Shown here piece by piece: positions 16,344 to 25,652 of a stretch of 64,000 nucleotides of DNA (position 1 is its first letter; each line of letters begins with the position of its first letter). Below the pieces are notes generated by a model that did no database searches, was not told the DNA's origin, and saw only the letters and a program-made list of their open reading frames with translations. Both the position numbers and the translations under genes were made by a program. Source of the stretch: an uncultured Collinsella sp. (GTDB lineage: Bacteria > Actinomycetota > Coriobacteriia > Coriobacteriales > Coriobacteriaceae); assembly GCA_959599095.1 (NCBI GenBank), contig CAUGGC010000003.1, positions 44,031 to 108,030 of the forward strand, given 5' to 3'.

Positions 16344-18077
16344 CTACATCTCACCGAGCATGATCCAGGCAGAGCTGTCCTGTGCGAGCCTGCCGTCTGC
16401 AAGCGGTGATGAGGTGAGCAGGACCCTGCCCGCCGGCAGCTCCACGGGTGCTGCACCGAAGTTCGTCACACACGCCCAGCCGTTATCGCGGCGATAGGCG
16501 ATGACGCCGCCCTCAGCGCCCTCGGCACCATCCGCAAGACCGGTGCGCCCGTCAAGATCGAGCCACGCAAGATCGTTGGCGCACCCGCGCAGCTTGCGCC
16601 GCAGCCAGAGGGCGTCACGATAGAGCGCAAGCATCGATGTCGGGTCCACTTCTTCCCTATCGGCAGCATAATCGGAAAACCATGCAGGCTGCGGCAGATG
16701 GGGCGCCGCATCGGCGTCTGCCGGCGAAAACCCAAACGATCCGCCATGCGCGGGATCGTCCGCCGCCGCCCACGGCAGGGGCACACGACAGCCGTCGCGC
16801 CCCTTCTCACGCTTCGGTCCGTGCGTATTGGTCGCAGTAGGGTCTTCGAGTGCAGCCCACGGGATATCAGCCACCTCAAAAAGGCCGAGCTCCTCACCCT
16901 GATACACGTATGCCGAGCCCGGAAGCGACAGTTCAAGCAAAAGGGCCGCCCGCGCGCGGCGCTCGCCGAGTTCACGGTCCTCGTCATAAGACGACCCGTC
17001 GCGTAAGAGCCAGTCGAGCGCAATCTGGTGGTAGCGCGTCGCCTTGATTTGCGGCAGGGCATAGCGTGTCGCCACGCGCGGCACGTCGTGGTTGGAGAGT
17101 ACCCAGGTCGAGGCGGAATCGGATTCGACGGCTGCCTTCAAGCCCTTCTCGATTGCAGTGTGCATGTCATCATAGGTCCAAGTGGCCTTGGCAAACTCAA
17201 AGTTGAATGTCTGGCCAAGCTCGCTGGGACGCGCGTAGAGATACTGGCGCTCGGGCAGCACCCACGCCTCGGCAACGGCACTGCGCGGCGGATTATAGCG
17301 GTCGAACACGCGGCGCCACTCGCGATAGATCTCGTGGACCTCATTGCGGTCCCACAGCGGATGGGTGCCGTCGTCAACCATGTCATCGCCCTCGGCGAGA
17401 TGCCACCGGTCGAGGTCATCGCGGTCGAGATCCTTGGCGAGACCCTGCGCCACATCAATGCGAAAGCCGTCGACGCCTCGATCGCTCCAAAACGCCAGGA
17501 CGTCGCAAAAGAGCGCGTGAACCTCAGGGCATGACCAGTCAAAGTCCGGCTGCTCGGGCGTAAATATGTGCAGATACCACTGACCGTCCGCAACACGCGT
17601 CCAGGCGGGGCCGCCAAAGTTGGCATTCCAATTGGTGGGAGGCAGCTCGCCATGCTCGCCGCAACCATCGCGGAAGATATAACGGGCGCGCTCGGGAGAA
17701 CCGGGGCCGGCGGCAAGAGCGGCTTTGAACCAGGGGTGCTGGTTGGATGAATGGTTGGGCACGATGTCGACGATGACCTTGATGCCGCGCGCGTGAGCCG
17801 CAGCGATCATGTCGTCGAAGTCGTCAAGCGAGCCGAGACGTGGGTCGACATCGCAGTAGTCCGCCACATCATAGCCACCATCGACAAGAGGCGATGGGTA
17901 AAACGGGCTCAGCCAGATGGCCTCGATACCCAGCCGCTCAAGATAGTCCATCTTCTGGGTAATGCCCGCGATATCGCCCAGACCCGAACCAGTCGAATCC
18001 TTAAACGAGCGCGGGTAGATCTGATAGATCGCGGCATCGGACATCCATGAGCGCAAAGAGGACTTTTCTGTAGCCAT
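16344..18077 (-). CDS. Alpha-glucosidase, glycoside hydrolase family 13
   Basis: A 577-residue cytoplasmic enzyme of the oligo-1,6-glucosidase/alpha-glucosidase type. GH13 landmarks in order: AIYQIYPRSF, region I DIVPNH, region II GFRIDVA (nucleophile D208), region III AVAEAW (acid/base E270), region IV LSNHD (D331). A C-terminal beta domain follows from about 490. The Val after the nucleophile (IDVA) is usual for alpha-1,4-acting members, so maltose or malto-oligosaccharides are the likely substrates. No signal peptide. AAGGGAGACTCATCAC precedes the ATG. It appears monocistronic, lying between two tRNA units. Confidence 0.92.
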   Translation of the reverse strand: MATEKSSLRSWMSDAAIYQIYPRSFKDSTGSGLGDIAGITQKMDYLERLGIEAIWLSPFYPSPLVDGGYDVADYCDVDPRLGSLDDFDDMIAAAHARGIKVIVDIVPNHSSNQHPWFKAALAAGPGSPERARYIFRDGCGEHGELPPTNWNANFGGPAWTRVADGQWYLHIFTPEQPDFDWSCPEVHALFCDVLAFWSDRGVDGFRIDVAQGLAKDLDRDDLDRWHLAEGDDMVDDGTHPLWDRNEVHEIYREWRRVFDRYNPPRSAVAEAWVLPERQYLYARPSELGQTFNFEFAKATWTYDDMHTAIEKGLKAAVESDSASTWVLSNHDVPRVATRYALPQIKATRYHQIALDWLLRDGSSYDEDRELGERRARAALLLELSLPGSAYVYQGEELGLFEVADIPWAALEDPTATNTHGPKREKGRDGCRVPLPWAAADDPAHGGSFGFSPADADAAPHLPQPAWFSDYAADREEVDPTSMLALYRDALWLRRKLRGCANDLAWLDLDGRTGLADGAEGAEGGVIAYRRDNGWACVTNFGAAPVELPAGRVLLTSSPLADGRLAQDSSAWIMLGEM

Positions 18078-18215
18078 GTGATGAGTCTCCCTTGCAACGA
18101 GGTTTTGCTAGATGCCCACGATGATACGCCCAAAGCGGACATTCGCGGCAAACAACGCCACAGCCACGCCCCAAAACGCTCGCTCCCTCTCGGGTTCGAG
18201 CCCATGCAATGGATA

Positions 18216-18247
18216 CAAAAAAGCCCGGCTACCGTAGTAGCCGGGCT
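18216..18247 (-). terminator. Terminator of the Gly-Cys-Gly tRNA unit
   Basis: An 11-bp perfect stem (18222-18232 with 18237-18247), 4-nt loop, then six T on the minus strand. Confidence 0.85.
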
Positions 18248-18255
18248 GTTGCGTT

Positions 18256-18331
18256 TGGAGCGGACAACGGGGCTCGAACCCGCGACCCCAACCTTGGCAA
18301 GGTTGTGCTCTACCAACTGAGCCATGTCCGC
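18256..18331 (-). tRNA. tRNA-Gly (anticodon GCC), CCA encoded
   Basis: Same 76-nt sequence as the copies at 16136 and 18482; anticodon loop TTGCCAA. Last gene of the three-tRNA unit. Confidence 0.95.
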
Positions 18332-18336
18332 ATATG

Positions 18337-18364
18337 TAAAACAAAACGGGCGCCGGAGCGCCCG
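18337..18364 (-). terminator. Terminator-like stem between tRNA-Cys and tRNA-Gly
   Basis: A 7-bp G/C stem (18347-18353 with 18358-18364) followed by TTTTGTTTT on the minus strand. It may attenuate the distal tRNA or mark a processing site. Confidence 0.55.
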
Positions 18365-18373
18365 GATGTTGCC

Positions 18374-18447
18374 TGGAGGCGAAGCCCGGATTCGAACCGG
18401 GGGTAAAGGCTTTGCAGGCCTCTGCCTTACCACTTGGCCACTTCGCC
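18374..18447 (-). tRNA. tRNA-Cys (anticodon GCA), CCA encoded
   Basis: Acceptor GGCGAAG/CTTCGCC, anticodon stem GAGGC/GCCTT with loop CTGCAAA, T-arm CCCGG-TTCGAAT-CCGGG, discriminator T then CCA; 74 nt. Confidence 0.95.
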
Positions 18448-18471
18448 GAAAAAGGACCGCCTAAACGGTCC
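18448..18471 (-). terminator. Terminator-like stem between tRNA-Gly and tRNA-Cys
   Basis: A 6-bp stem (18454-18459 with 18466-18471) and five T on the minus strand. It is placed directly before tRNA-Cys. Confidence 0.5.
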
Positions 18472-18481
18472 GGAAATGCAA

Positions 18482-18557
18482 TGGAGCGGACAACGGGGCT
18501 CGAACCCGCGACCCCAACCTTGGCAAGGTTGTGCTCTACCAACTGAGCCATGTCCGC
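18482..18557 (-). tRNA. tRNA-Gly (anticodon GCC), CCA encoded
   Basis: The third identical copy; first gene of the Gly-Cys-Gly unit, downstream of the promoter at 18570. Confidence 0.95.
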
Positions 18558-18569
18558 TTGCGGGTTATT

Positions 18570-18619
18570 AATTTACGCGAGTTGTCCAAAAGACGCAAGT
18601 ACTTTTTTCAAAAAACTTG
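18570..18619 (-). promoter_or_regulatory. tRNA promoter with conserved A/T upstream element
   Basis: TTGCGT (18593-18598), 17-bp spacer, TAAATT (18570-18575) on the minus strand, 12 bp before the tRNA. The upstream element TTTTTTGAAAAAAGTACTTGC runs into the -35, as at the other tRNA promoters. Confidence 0.75.
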
Positions 18620-18662
18620 TCTGCCGCATGTTCTTAGTAGCCAAACGCGTTAAAGCGATTGG

Positions 18663-19445
18663 CTAGGCACACGATTCCAGCGCTCCGCTAAACAGCTTCA
18701 CCATCTGCACGCGCGTGCCGGCGCCGTCCGTACGACGAGCAACCTCCACGTTATCGACGAGCATACGCATAAGCTTGATACCACGGCCGCGTTCCTCGGA
18801 TGCGACCGGCTCGCTCGTTTTATCGATAGAATAGCCGGCACCTCGATCAAGCACCTCAACCACAACGCGATCGCCATAGGCCTGAACCGTCAGGACGCAC
18901 CCGATACCGCCCGCATGGTCATAGGCATTACCCAGCGCCTCCCCCGACGCCAATGCGACATCGTAGCGCTCGTCACGGCGCAACGGAAGCGATTCAAGGA
19001 GTTCAGCGATGCGATGTCGGTAGTATGGAAGATTCTCGATACCCTGACGGACCTCGACACTCTTACTCCAGCGAGGCAGCTCCCCCACCGGAATGGCGGG
19101 AATAGACTCCCGTGCCGGCCCCGCGACATGAAGGATATCGACAAGACGAGCAATCTCCAAAAAGCGAACAACTACACCTGATGCATTGACGAGCGAAAGC
19201 AGGCCTTCTCGCCTCATGAGCTCACGAGCGCGCGTAAGCAGGAATGCCAAGCCCGTCGAATCGATAAAGCTAACAGCCTGACAGTTGATGACGACACGAC
19301 GCACGCCGCGGCCAATCAAAGCATCCAGCCGCCGACGCAGCGCAGGCACCGTGGCGATGTCGATATCGCCCGGTGGCGTCAAAACCGCTATGTCATTCCA
19401 CTCATTCATACGACCATGGTTCCCAAAAAAGCCCACTCGATGCAT
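18663..19445 (-). CDS. STAS-HATPase fusion: anti-sigma antagonist joined to anti-sigma-type kinase
   Basis: A 260-residue protein that fuses two halves of a partner switch. Residues 15-120 are a STAS domain (VLTPPGDIDIATVPALRRRL; FIDSTGLAFLL carries the Ser/Thr normally phosphorylated in SpoIIAA or RsbV). Residues 135-255 are an RsbW/SpoIIAB-like GHKL ATPase: N-box SGEALGNAYDHA, G1 VLDRGAGYS, G2 EERGRGIKLM. Both look active. ATG 19445 (GGGG upstream) is used; ATG 19409 is a shorter alternative starting MNEWND. The PP2C phosphatase gene lies 41 nt upstream. No sigma factor gene is adjacent. Confidence 0.82.
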   Translation of the reverse strand: MHRVGFFGNHGRMNEWNDIAVLTPPGDIDIATVPALRRRLDALIGRGVRRVVINCQAVSFIDSTGLAFLLTRARELMRREGLLSLVNASGVVVRFLEIARLVDILHVAGPARESIPAIPVGELPRWSKSVEVRQGIENLPYYRHRIAELLESLPLRRDERYDVALASGEALGNAYDHAGGIGCVLTVQAYGDRVVVEVLDRGAGYSIDKTSEPVASEERGRGIKLMRMLVDNVEVARRTDGAGTRVQMVKLFSGALESCA

Positions 19446-19486
19446 TCGTTTCCCCAACCGTGCGGATTCAGCCCGCCCAGCGTCGT

Positions 19487-21832
19487 CTATGAACGACCCC
19501 GTAAAAACTCAAGGGACACCAATGCAATGTCATCGTCCAGCACCGATTCGGTAAATCGGTCAAGCTCGCCCAAGACCTTGCCGCAGATTCCCGATACGCC
19601 CTCACCCGAGACAGAGAGCAGAAGGTCACGAAGGCGCTGCTCACCAAAGAACGCTCCGGTGCGGTCGCGGGCCTCAATCGTTCCGTCCGTATACATGAAG
19701 AGCATGTCGCCGGGAGCGAACGTAAACACGCCTGTCTCGTACACCATGCTCTCAAAGGCACCGATTACGCCCGATTGGCATCCAAGCAGCTCGACCTCTC
19801 CCCCACGGGCCTCGCCGCCACCCAGCGGCATCGACTCTGGCCTAATGACCATGGTCGGAGGATGGCCCGCCGAACAATACGTTGCGCGTCCGGCTTTAAG
19901 GTCAATCTTGGCGATAAAGGCCGTCACGAACGTCTCGACCCTCGAAAAGCCCATGAGCATGCTGTTAAGGGAGCGTGCCATGCGGGCCGGGCCAGCGCCC
20001 TCCCAGGCATATGCCGTCAGGGCCGTCTTGACGAGCGCGGACATCGATGCGGCCTCAATGCCTTTGCCAGACACATCACCCAAAATCATGACGGCGCAGT
20101 CGTCGGGAAGTCGGATGAGCGTATAGAAATCGCCGCCGACCAACGCCGAGTTCGTGGCCGACAGGTACACCGAATCGGTTGCGATACCCGGAACATCCCC
20201 CAGGGAATTTCTCATGCCGATCTGGAGGGTCTGAGCGATATGGCGCTCCTCGCGCTTTTGAGATTCGCCTTCGTAGATCAGTTCAAAGTCATGCGCCAAG
20301 TGCACCAAGTAGTCATATTCAAGGTCATCAATCGGCTCTTGGCTACCATCACGAAGCAGCAGCGCGCGCGTCGTCGGGCTCTTCGCAACAGAAGCAGGAA
20401 CAATCGCGTCGTTACTGTGCTTGCCATCACCCTCAGAGCGCGGGCGCCCCGCCTCGATGCCGGAGTCGACGTAGAGACCTTGACAAGGCAGACCATGCGC
20501 CCTAAGCCAGCCTCCCATAGGCATCGATTCGTCAACGCGAGTTATACGAACGTGTTTAAGGTCCTCGGCACTCGTACCGCCCAAAACAGATGCCTCAAAG
20601 CCATCAGGGCCAGCCCCCAGACGTGCCGCTGGCGCCGTCGTGGAAAAGAAAAGCTTCTCAGGGTCGTCCGGCAAGGCAACGCGACTGCCGCCTTCAAAAT
20701 CTATGACGTAGGAATCCAGACTGGCGTCATACTCAACAGGGCAAAAATGGCAGTTAAGCATATTGCAGATCTCGGACGATACCGCCTGGGTAGCCGCGGC
20801 AGAATCGTCTAGAAAGGTAAACAACTCATCACGCAAGACATTGAGCGAGCGGCCAAGCTCGGCCGTGCGACGGGAGCGAAGGCTCGATGCCATGCCGACC
20901 AGCTGGATAGACAGGTAATCGCAAATGACCTCGAGCACATTAACGTCATAGGCAAGCGGTGCCTGAGGGCGTTTCCAACCAACTTCCAGCACGCCAAGGA
21001 TCTGCGTACCGTAAAAAACGGGAAGACAGATCTCGCTGCGGTACGGAGGCATATCCTGCATACGCAACAGGTGCTTAGAACGATTGTCCAGGTCCATAAA
21101 CATACCGGAGGCGGCCTTATCACCCTTAAGGTCCTGTTGAATCGACAAGCGACAGGCACGCGACTCACGAAGAACATACGTCGGAATGCCAGCGCCATAC
21201 GGCAAAAACTCAGGCAGGTAGCTGTCGTACAGCTCCTTGGAAACACCGCGAAGTTTAAAACCGCCGCTCTCAGAAAAATAGATAGCGGCACCCGAAGCAT
21301 CGAGCGTTCCTACAAGCTGGTTCAAAACGGTATCAAGTAGGCTGGGCAGCTCATCGGAGCCCACGGTACTCATAATGACCGAGAGCGTGCCAGAGAGGCG
21401 CTTGTTAGCCACTCTAAGCTCCGAAAGAGCACGCTTGAGCTGACGGTCGTGCGAATACTGTTCTTCGATGCTATGGAGCGCCACCAGGACACGTGGCGCG
21501 CGGCGCCCAAAGATGCGTGGAGGCGTTACGGAGCCCGCACGAACCAAGACGGGGATAAAGGAGCCGTCACTCAGCTTGAGCATCAGTTCGTTCTCGGAGC
21601 CATCAGTTTCAAATGGCAGACGATGTTCCGTCGCACGTTCAAAAGCGGACGAGTACAGGACGTCTTTAACATCTCCACCAATGACGTCGGCGCGTTCCTC
21701 GCACATCAAACCAAGTAAGCGATTATTCACATGCAGAATGGTTCCGTCGAGCTCGCAGATGATGACAGCATCGCTCGTGATCTCGACTAGTTGGGCAACG
21801 TCTGCCCACTCGTTGTGTTCAAGCGTTTCCAT
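19487..21832 (-). CDS. SpoIIE/RsbU-type PP2C phosphatase with PAS and GAF sensor domains
   Basis: A 781-residue cytoplasmic signalling protein. A PAS domain (about 10-120; ITSDAVIICELDGTILHVN) and a short helical linker are followed by a GAF domain (about 165-325; LPVFYGTQILGVLEVGW), a region of unclear type (about 330-540) and a C-terminal PP2C/SpoIIE phosphatase (about 560-780). Phosphatase metal residues are in place: GGDFY, ILGDVSGKGIEAA, GHPP, YTDGTIEARD and DDDIALV. Such proteins dephosphorylate STAS antagonists in response to ligands or redox state. The gene directly downstream encodes a STAS-HATPase fusion, its likely partner. tRNA-Leu is upstream behind a terminator. Confidence 0.88.
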   Translation of the reverse strand: METLEHNEWADVAQLVEITSDAVIICELDGTILHVNNRLLGLMCEERADVIGGDVKDVLYSSAFERATEHRLPFETDGSENELMLKLSDGSFIPVLVRAGSVTPPRIFGRRAPRVLVALHSIEEQYSHDRQLKRALSELRVANKRLSGTLSVIMSTVGSDELPSLLDTVLNQLVGTLDASGAAIYFSESGGFKLRGVSKELYDSYLPEFLPYGAGIPTYVLRESRACRLSIQQDLKGDKAASGMFMDLDNRSKHLLRMQDMPPYRSEICLPVFYGTQILGVLEVGWKRPQAPLAYDVNVLEVICDYLSIQLVGMASSLRSRRTAELGRSLNVLRDELFTFLDDSAAATQAVSSEICNMLNCHFCPVEYDASLDSYVIDFEGGSRVALPDDPEKLFFSTTAPAARLGAGPDGFEASVLGGTSAEDLKHVRITRVDESMPMGGWLRAHGLPCQGLYVDSGIEAGRPRSEGDGKHSNDAIVPASVAKSPTTRALLLRDGSQEPIDDLEYDYLVHLAHDFELIYEGESQKREERHIAQTLQIGMRNSLGDVPGIATDSVYLSATNSALVGGDFYTLIRLPDDCAVMILGDVSGKGIEAASMSALVKTALTAYAWEGAGPARMARSLNSMLMGFSRVETFVTAFIAKIDLKAGRATYCSAGHPPTMVIRPESMPLGGGEARGGEVELLGCQSGVIGAFESMVYETGVFTFAPGDMLFMYTDGTIEARDRTGAFFGEQRLRDLLLSVSGEGVSGICGKVLGELDRFTESVLDDDIALVSLEFLRGRS

Positions 21833-21857
21833 CGTGGACCCCGCCGTCTATCGGTAA

Positions 21858-21880
21858 CAAAAAAGCCTCCGAAGAGGCTT
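21858..21880 (-). terminator. Terminator of tRNA-Leu
   Basis: A 7-bp stem (21863-21869 with 21874-21880), loop CGAA, then a T-run on the minus strand, just past the tRNA. Confidence 0.8.
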
Positions 21881-21891
21881 CTCAAATGCGA

Positions 21892-21981
21892 TGGTGTCGG
21901 AGGCGGGACTTGAACCCGCATGACCAAAAAGCGGTCACTAGCACCTCAAGCTAGCGCGTCTGCCAATTCCGCCACTCCGAC
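21892..21981 (-). tRNA. tRNA-Leu (anticodon GAG), CCA encoded
   Basis: A 90-nt class II tRNA: acceptor GTCGGAG/CTCCGAC, anticodon stem CTAGC/GCTAG with loop TTGAGGT, long variable arm (TGACCGC..GGTCA), T-arm GCGGG-TTCAAGT-CCCGC, discriminator A, CCA. Confidence 0.95.
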
Positions 21982-22038
21982 ATGCTATGTTGTTGATTCG
22001 CGGTCCGTTTTGTTGGACCCGCGCGTTCAACGAGGAAA

Positions 22039-22092
22039 ATAATAACCTATGATTCGAGAACTGTGCAAGCACTTTTTTCAAAAAAGTTTACG
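22039..22092 (-). promoter_or_regulatory. tRNA-Leu promoter with conserved A/T upstream element
   Basis: TTGCAC (22063-22068), 18-bp spacer, TATTAT (22039-22044) on the minus strand. Upstream, ACTTTTTTGAAAAAAGTGC runs into the -35. The leader to the tRNA is about 50 nt and has a small stem. Confidence 0.7.
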
Positions 22093-22125
22093 AATTTGTA
22101 AATGCGCAGGTAGATCCGTGTGTCC

Positions 22126-22250
22126 GGCCCCGAATCGGTGTTGCCTCCCGGCGCGTCCTCGGGCATGAGCGATATTTTGCTGCGCACTTCGTGCTGCAAA
22201 ATATCGCTCCCCCTGCGGAATGCGCCGGGAGGCAACACCGATTCGGGGCC
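22126..22250. repeat. Giant palindrome H3
   Basis: A perfect 29-bp outer stem (22126-22154 with 22222-22250) and a perfect 14-bp inner stem (22167-22180 with 22196-22209). It lies between the opp operon end and the tRNA-Leu promoter. No T-run follows on either strand. Confidence 0.88.
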
Positions 22251-22311
22251 TGCAGATACATACTTCAGGCACAGTTCTCAAACATGTTCTGGGGGCTGAT
22301 GCAAATTTGGT

Positions 22312-22366
22312 GGCTCGGCTTTGCCGAGCCCTTATATAAAGAGGCCGGAGCTAAAGCTCCGGCCTC
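22312..22366 (-). terminator. Two tandem stem-loops, probable opp operon terminator
   Basis: An 11-bp perfect stem (22341-22351 with 22356-22366, loop TAAA) followed on the minus strand by TTTATATAA, then a second 8-bp stem (22312-22319 with 22323-22330). Confidence 0.65.
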
Positions 22367-22432
22367 ACTAACTTTCCTATTAGATTAAGTGAGCGATCAA
22401 GGAATCGCACCCCTCCCTGCCGCGTTGCCGCA

Positions 22433-22564
22433 GGGCCCGTGCTGGACTTAGTTTTCAGAACATTCCGCAGACCAGGAAACCCCCTTATCCGCGGCTCCGA
22501 AGGAGCAGAATAAGGGGGTTTCCATGGTCGAGGACGTTCTGAAAACTAAGTCCAGCACGGGCCC
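22433..22564. repeat. Giant palindrome H4 after oppF
   Basis: A perfect 29-bp outer stem (22433-22461 with 22536-22564) encloses a perfect 14-bp stem (22475-22488 with 22510-22523) and a 5-bp helper stem (22470-22474 with 22525-22529). It begins 16 nt past the oppF stop, so it would be in the 3' end of the opp mRNA. Confidence 0.9.
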
Positions 22565-22580
22565 GGACGATAACAACCGG

Positions 22581-23608
<1,028 letters not shown>

Positions 23609-23609
<1 letters not shown>

Positions 23610-24700
23610 TACGCCTCGCCTCCCTTCTTGGAATCCTTGCGCGTACGGGACGTCTCAGGAGCGTTCTTGAGGAACTCGGGGTCACCGGAGTAGTGGCACG
23701 CAGAGTAATGACCAGACTCGGTGACAACGCGCTCGGGGCGCTGCTTGCGGCACTTATCGGTCGCATAGGGACAACGAGGCGAGAACACGCAGCCCTCGGG
23801 CAGGTTCATGAGCGAAGGCGGGTTGCCGTGAATCGGCGTAAGCGGCTTCTTCTCTTCGATGGCCTGCTCCGGGATGGAGCGGATAAGGCCCCAGGTGTAG
23901 GGGTGGCGGCTCTCGTAGAAGATTTCCTCAGCAGTACCGAACTCGACGGGACGGCCGGCGTACATAACCATGATCTTGTCGGCCATGTCGGCGACGACGC
24001 CCAGGTCATGGGTAATCATGATGATGGCGTTGCCGTTCTTCTCCTGCATTTCCTGCATGAGCTCGATAATCTGAGCCTGAATGGTAACGTCCAGAGCCGT
24101 CGTGGGCTCGTCGGCAATCAGAATATCGGGATCGCAGGCAAGAGCCATAGCAATCATGACACGCTGACGCATACCGCCCGAGAACTGGTGCGGATACTCA
24201 TTGACGCGCTTCTCGGGCTCGGGGATACCCACGAGGTCCAAAAGCTCGGTAGCGCGCTTGAGTGCCTCCTGCTTGGAGTAGCCACGGTGCAGACGAAGGC
24301 CCTCGCCCACCTGCTTGCCGATCTTATAGACCGGGTTCAAGGAGGTCATAGGATCCTGGAAGATCATCGCGATATCGTTACCGCGAATGTGCTGCATCTC
24401 TTCCTCGGTCATTTCGAGGATAGAACGACCGCGATAGCGAACGTCGCCGCCCTCAATCTTTCCCGGAGGCATCGAGATGAGGCCCATGATGGTCATGGCG
24501 GTCACGGACTTACCGGAGCCGGACTCACCGACGACACCCAGGGTCTCGCCGCGATCGAGCGTGTAGGACACACCGTCGACAGCGCGAACGACGCCGTCCT
24601 CGGTATGGAAATACATCTTAAGGTCATCGACCTCGAGCAGATGCTGGCCCTCGGGAACCGGCTGGTCCTTCAGGTCCACATAGTTCTTGTTCTTCTTCAT
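23609..24700 (-). CDS. oppD: Oligopeptide ABC transporter ATP-binding protein OppD
   Basis: The 363-residue partner ATPase. Walker A GESGSGKS, signature FSGGMRQRVMIAMA, Walker B ILIADEPTTALD, switch IMITHDLGVV, and the peptide-importer C-terminal Cys segment GCVFSPRCPYATDKC. The start lies 2 nt after the oppC stop. The GGMRQ form of the signature is typical of OppD/DppD as opposed to OppF. Confidence 0.93.
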
Positions 24701-24702
24701 CC

Positions 24703-25638
24703 TTATGCGTCCTTCATCTTGACGTCGAGGGCGTCGCGCAAACCGTCACCCAGCAGGGTGAAGGCGAGCACCGTCGAGAGAATTGCCAGACCGGGCATGA
24801 TCATCATCCAGGGAGCAGTCAGCAGATACTGCTGACCGTCCTGAATCATGGAGCCCCACGAAGGCGTAGGCGGAATAACGCCCATGCCGAGGAAGGACAG
24901 AGCAGACTCGGTCAGGATGGCGCCACCAATGTTCATGGTTGCGTAGACCACGATGGAGGCGACGGAGTTCGGGAAGATGTGACGCACGACGATACGAGCA
25001 TCAGATGCACCCATCGCGCGCGCAGCATCAACATAGTCGTTTTCCTTGACGGTCAAGATCGCAGAGCGGAAGACGCGCGCAATCGAAGGCCAGCCGAGAA
25101 TACCGATGGCGATAAAGACGTTCTGAAGACCGCGGCCGATAACGGCGATCATGGCGACAACGAACAGCACGTACGGGAACGCCAGGAAGATGTCCGCACA
25201 GCGCATGATGATCGTATCCCAGATGCCGCCGTAGAAACCGGCCAGAGCACCCATGACCAATCCGATCACCGTGGAGATGGCGGTGGCCATAATGCCGACG
25301 GACAGCGAAACGCGTGCACCGTAGATAACGCGGACGAGAATGTCGCGACCAAGGGCGTCGGTACCAAACGGGTGCTCGGCACACGGAGCCAGCAGCGACG
25401 TCTCGGCCATGGTGGTCGAGTCGGAAGCCGTCGGCGAACCGAGCCAGGGCTTAGCCCACAGATCTGCGGTCAGGGCAACCACAACGACGATGATGATCCA
25501 GCAGACACCGATAACGGCGAGCTTGTTCTTACGAAGACGCTTAAAAGCGTCGCCCCACAGTGTGCGGGACTTAGCGGGAGCAGATGCGGCCTTGGTGGCG
25601 GTAGCCTGCTCCTGAGACTGAGAATCAGTTTCCTGCAT
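24703..25638 (-). CDS. oppC: Oligopeptide ABC transporter permease OppC
   Basis: A 311-residue inner-membrane permease with an N-terminal cytoplasmic tail (residues 1-35, Gln/Ala-rich), a first membrane helix (VIGVCWIIIVVVVALTADLW), the GTDALGRDILVRVIYGARVSL motif typical of OppC, and a further five helices. The EAA-type coupling loop is DAARAMGASDARIVVRHIFPN. It sits 14 nt after oppB and 2 nt before oppD. Confidence 0.93.
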   Translation of the reverse strand: MQETDSQSQEQATATKAASAPAKSRTLWGDAFKRLRKNKLAVIGVCWIIIVVVVALTADLWAKPWLGSPTASDSTTMAETSLLAPCAEHPFGTDALGRDILVRVIYGARVSLSVGIMATAISTVIGLVMGALAGFYGGIWDTIIMRCADIFLAFPYVLFVVAMIAVIGRGLQNVFIAIGILGWPSIARVFRSAILTVKENDYVDAARAMGASDARIVVRHIFPNSVASIVVYATMNIGGAILTESALSFLGMGVIPPTPSWGSMIQDGQQYLLTAPWMMIMPGLAILSTVLAFTLLGDGLRDALDVKMKDA

Positions 25639-25652
25639 GTGACGTACCTCCC

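Noticed and set aside
18638..18665. Terminator of the STAS-HATPase gene
   Set aside because: A 7-bp stem overlaps the stop codon, but no T-run follows, so it was not listed as a terminator.
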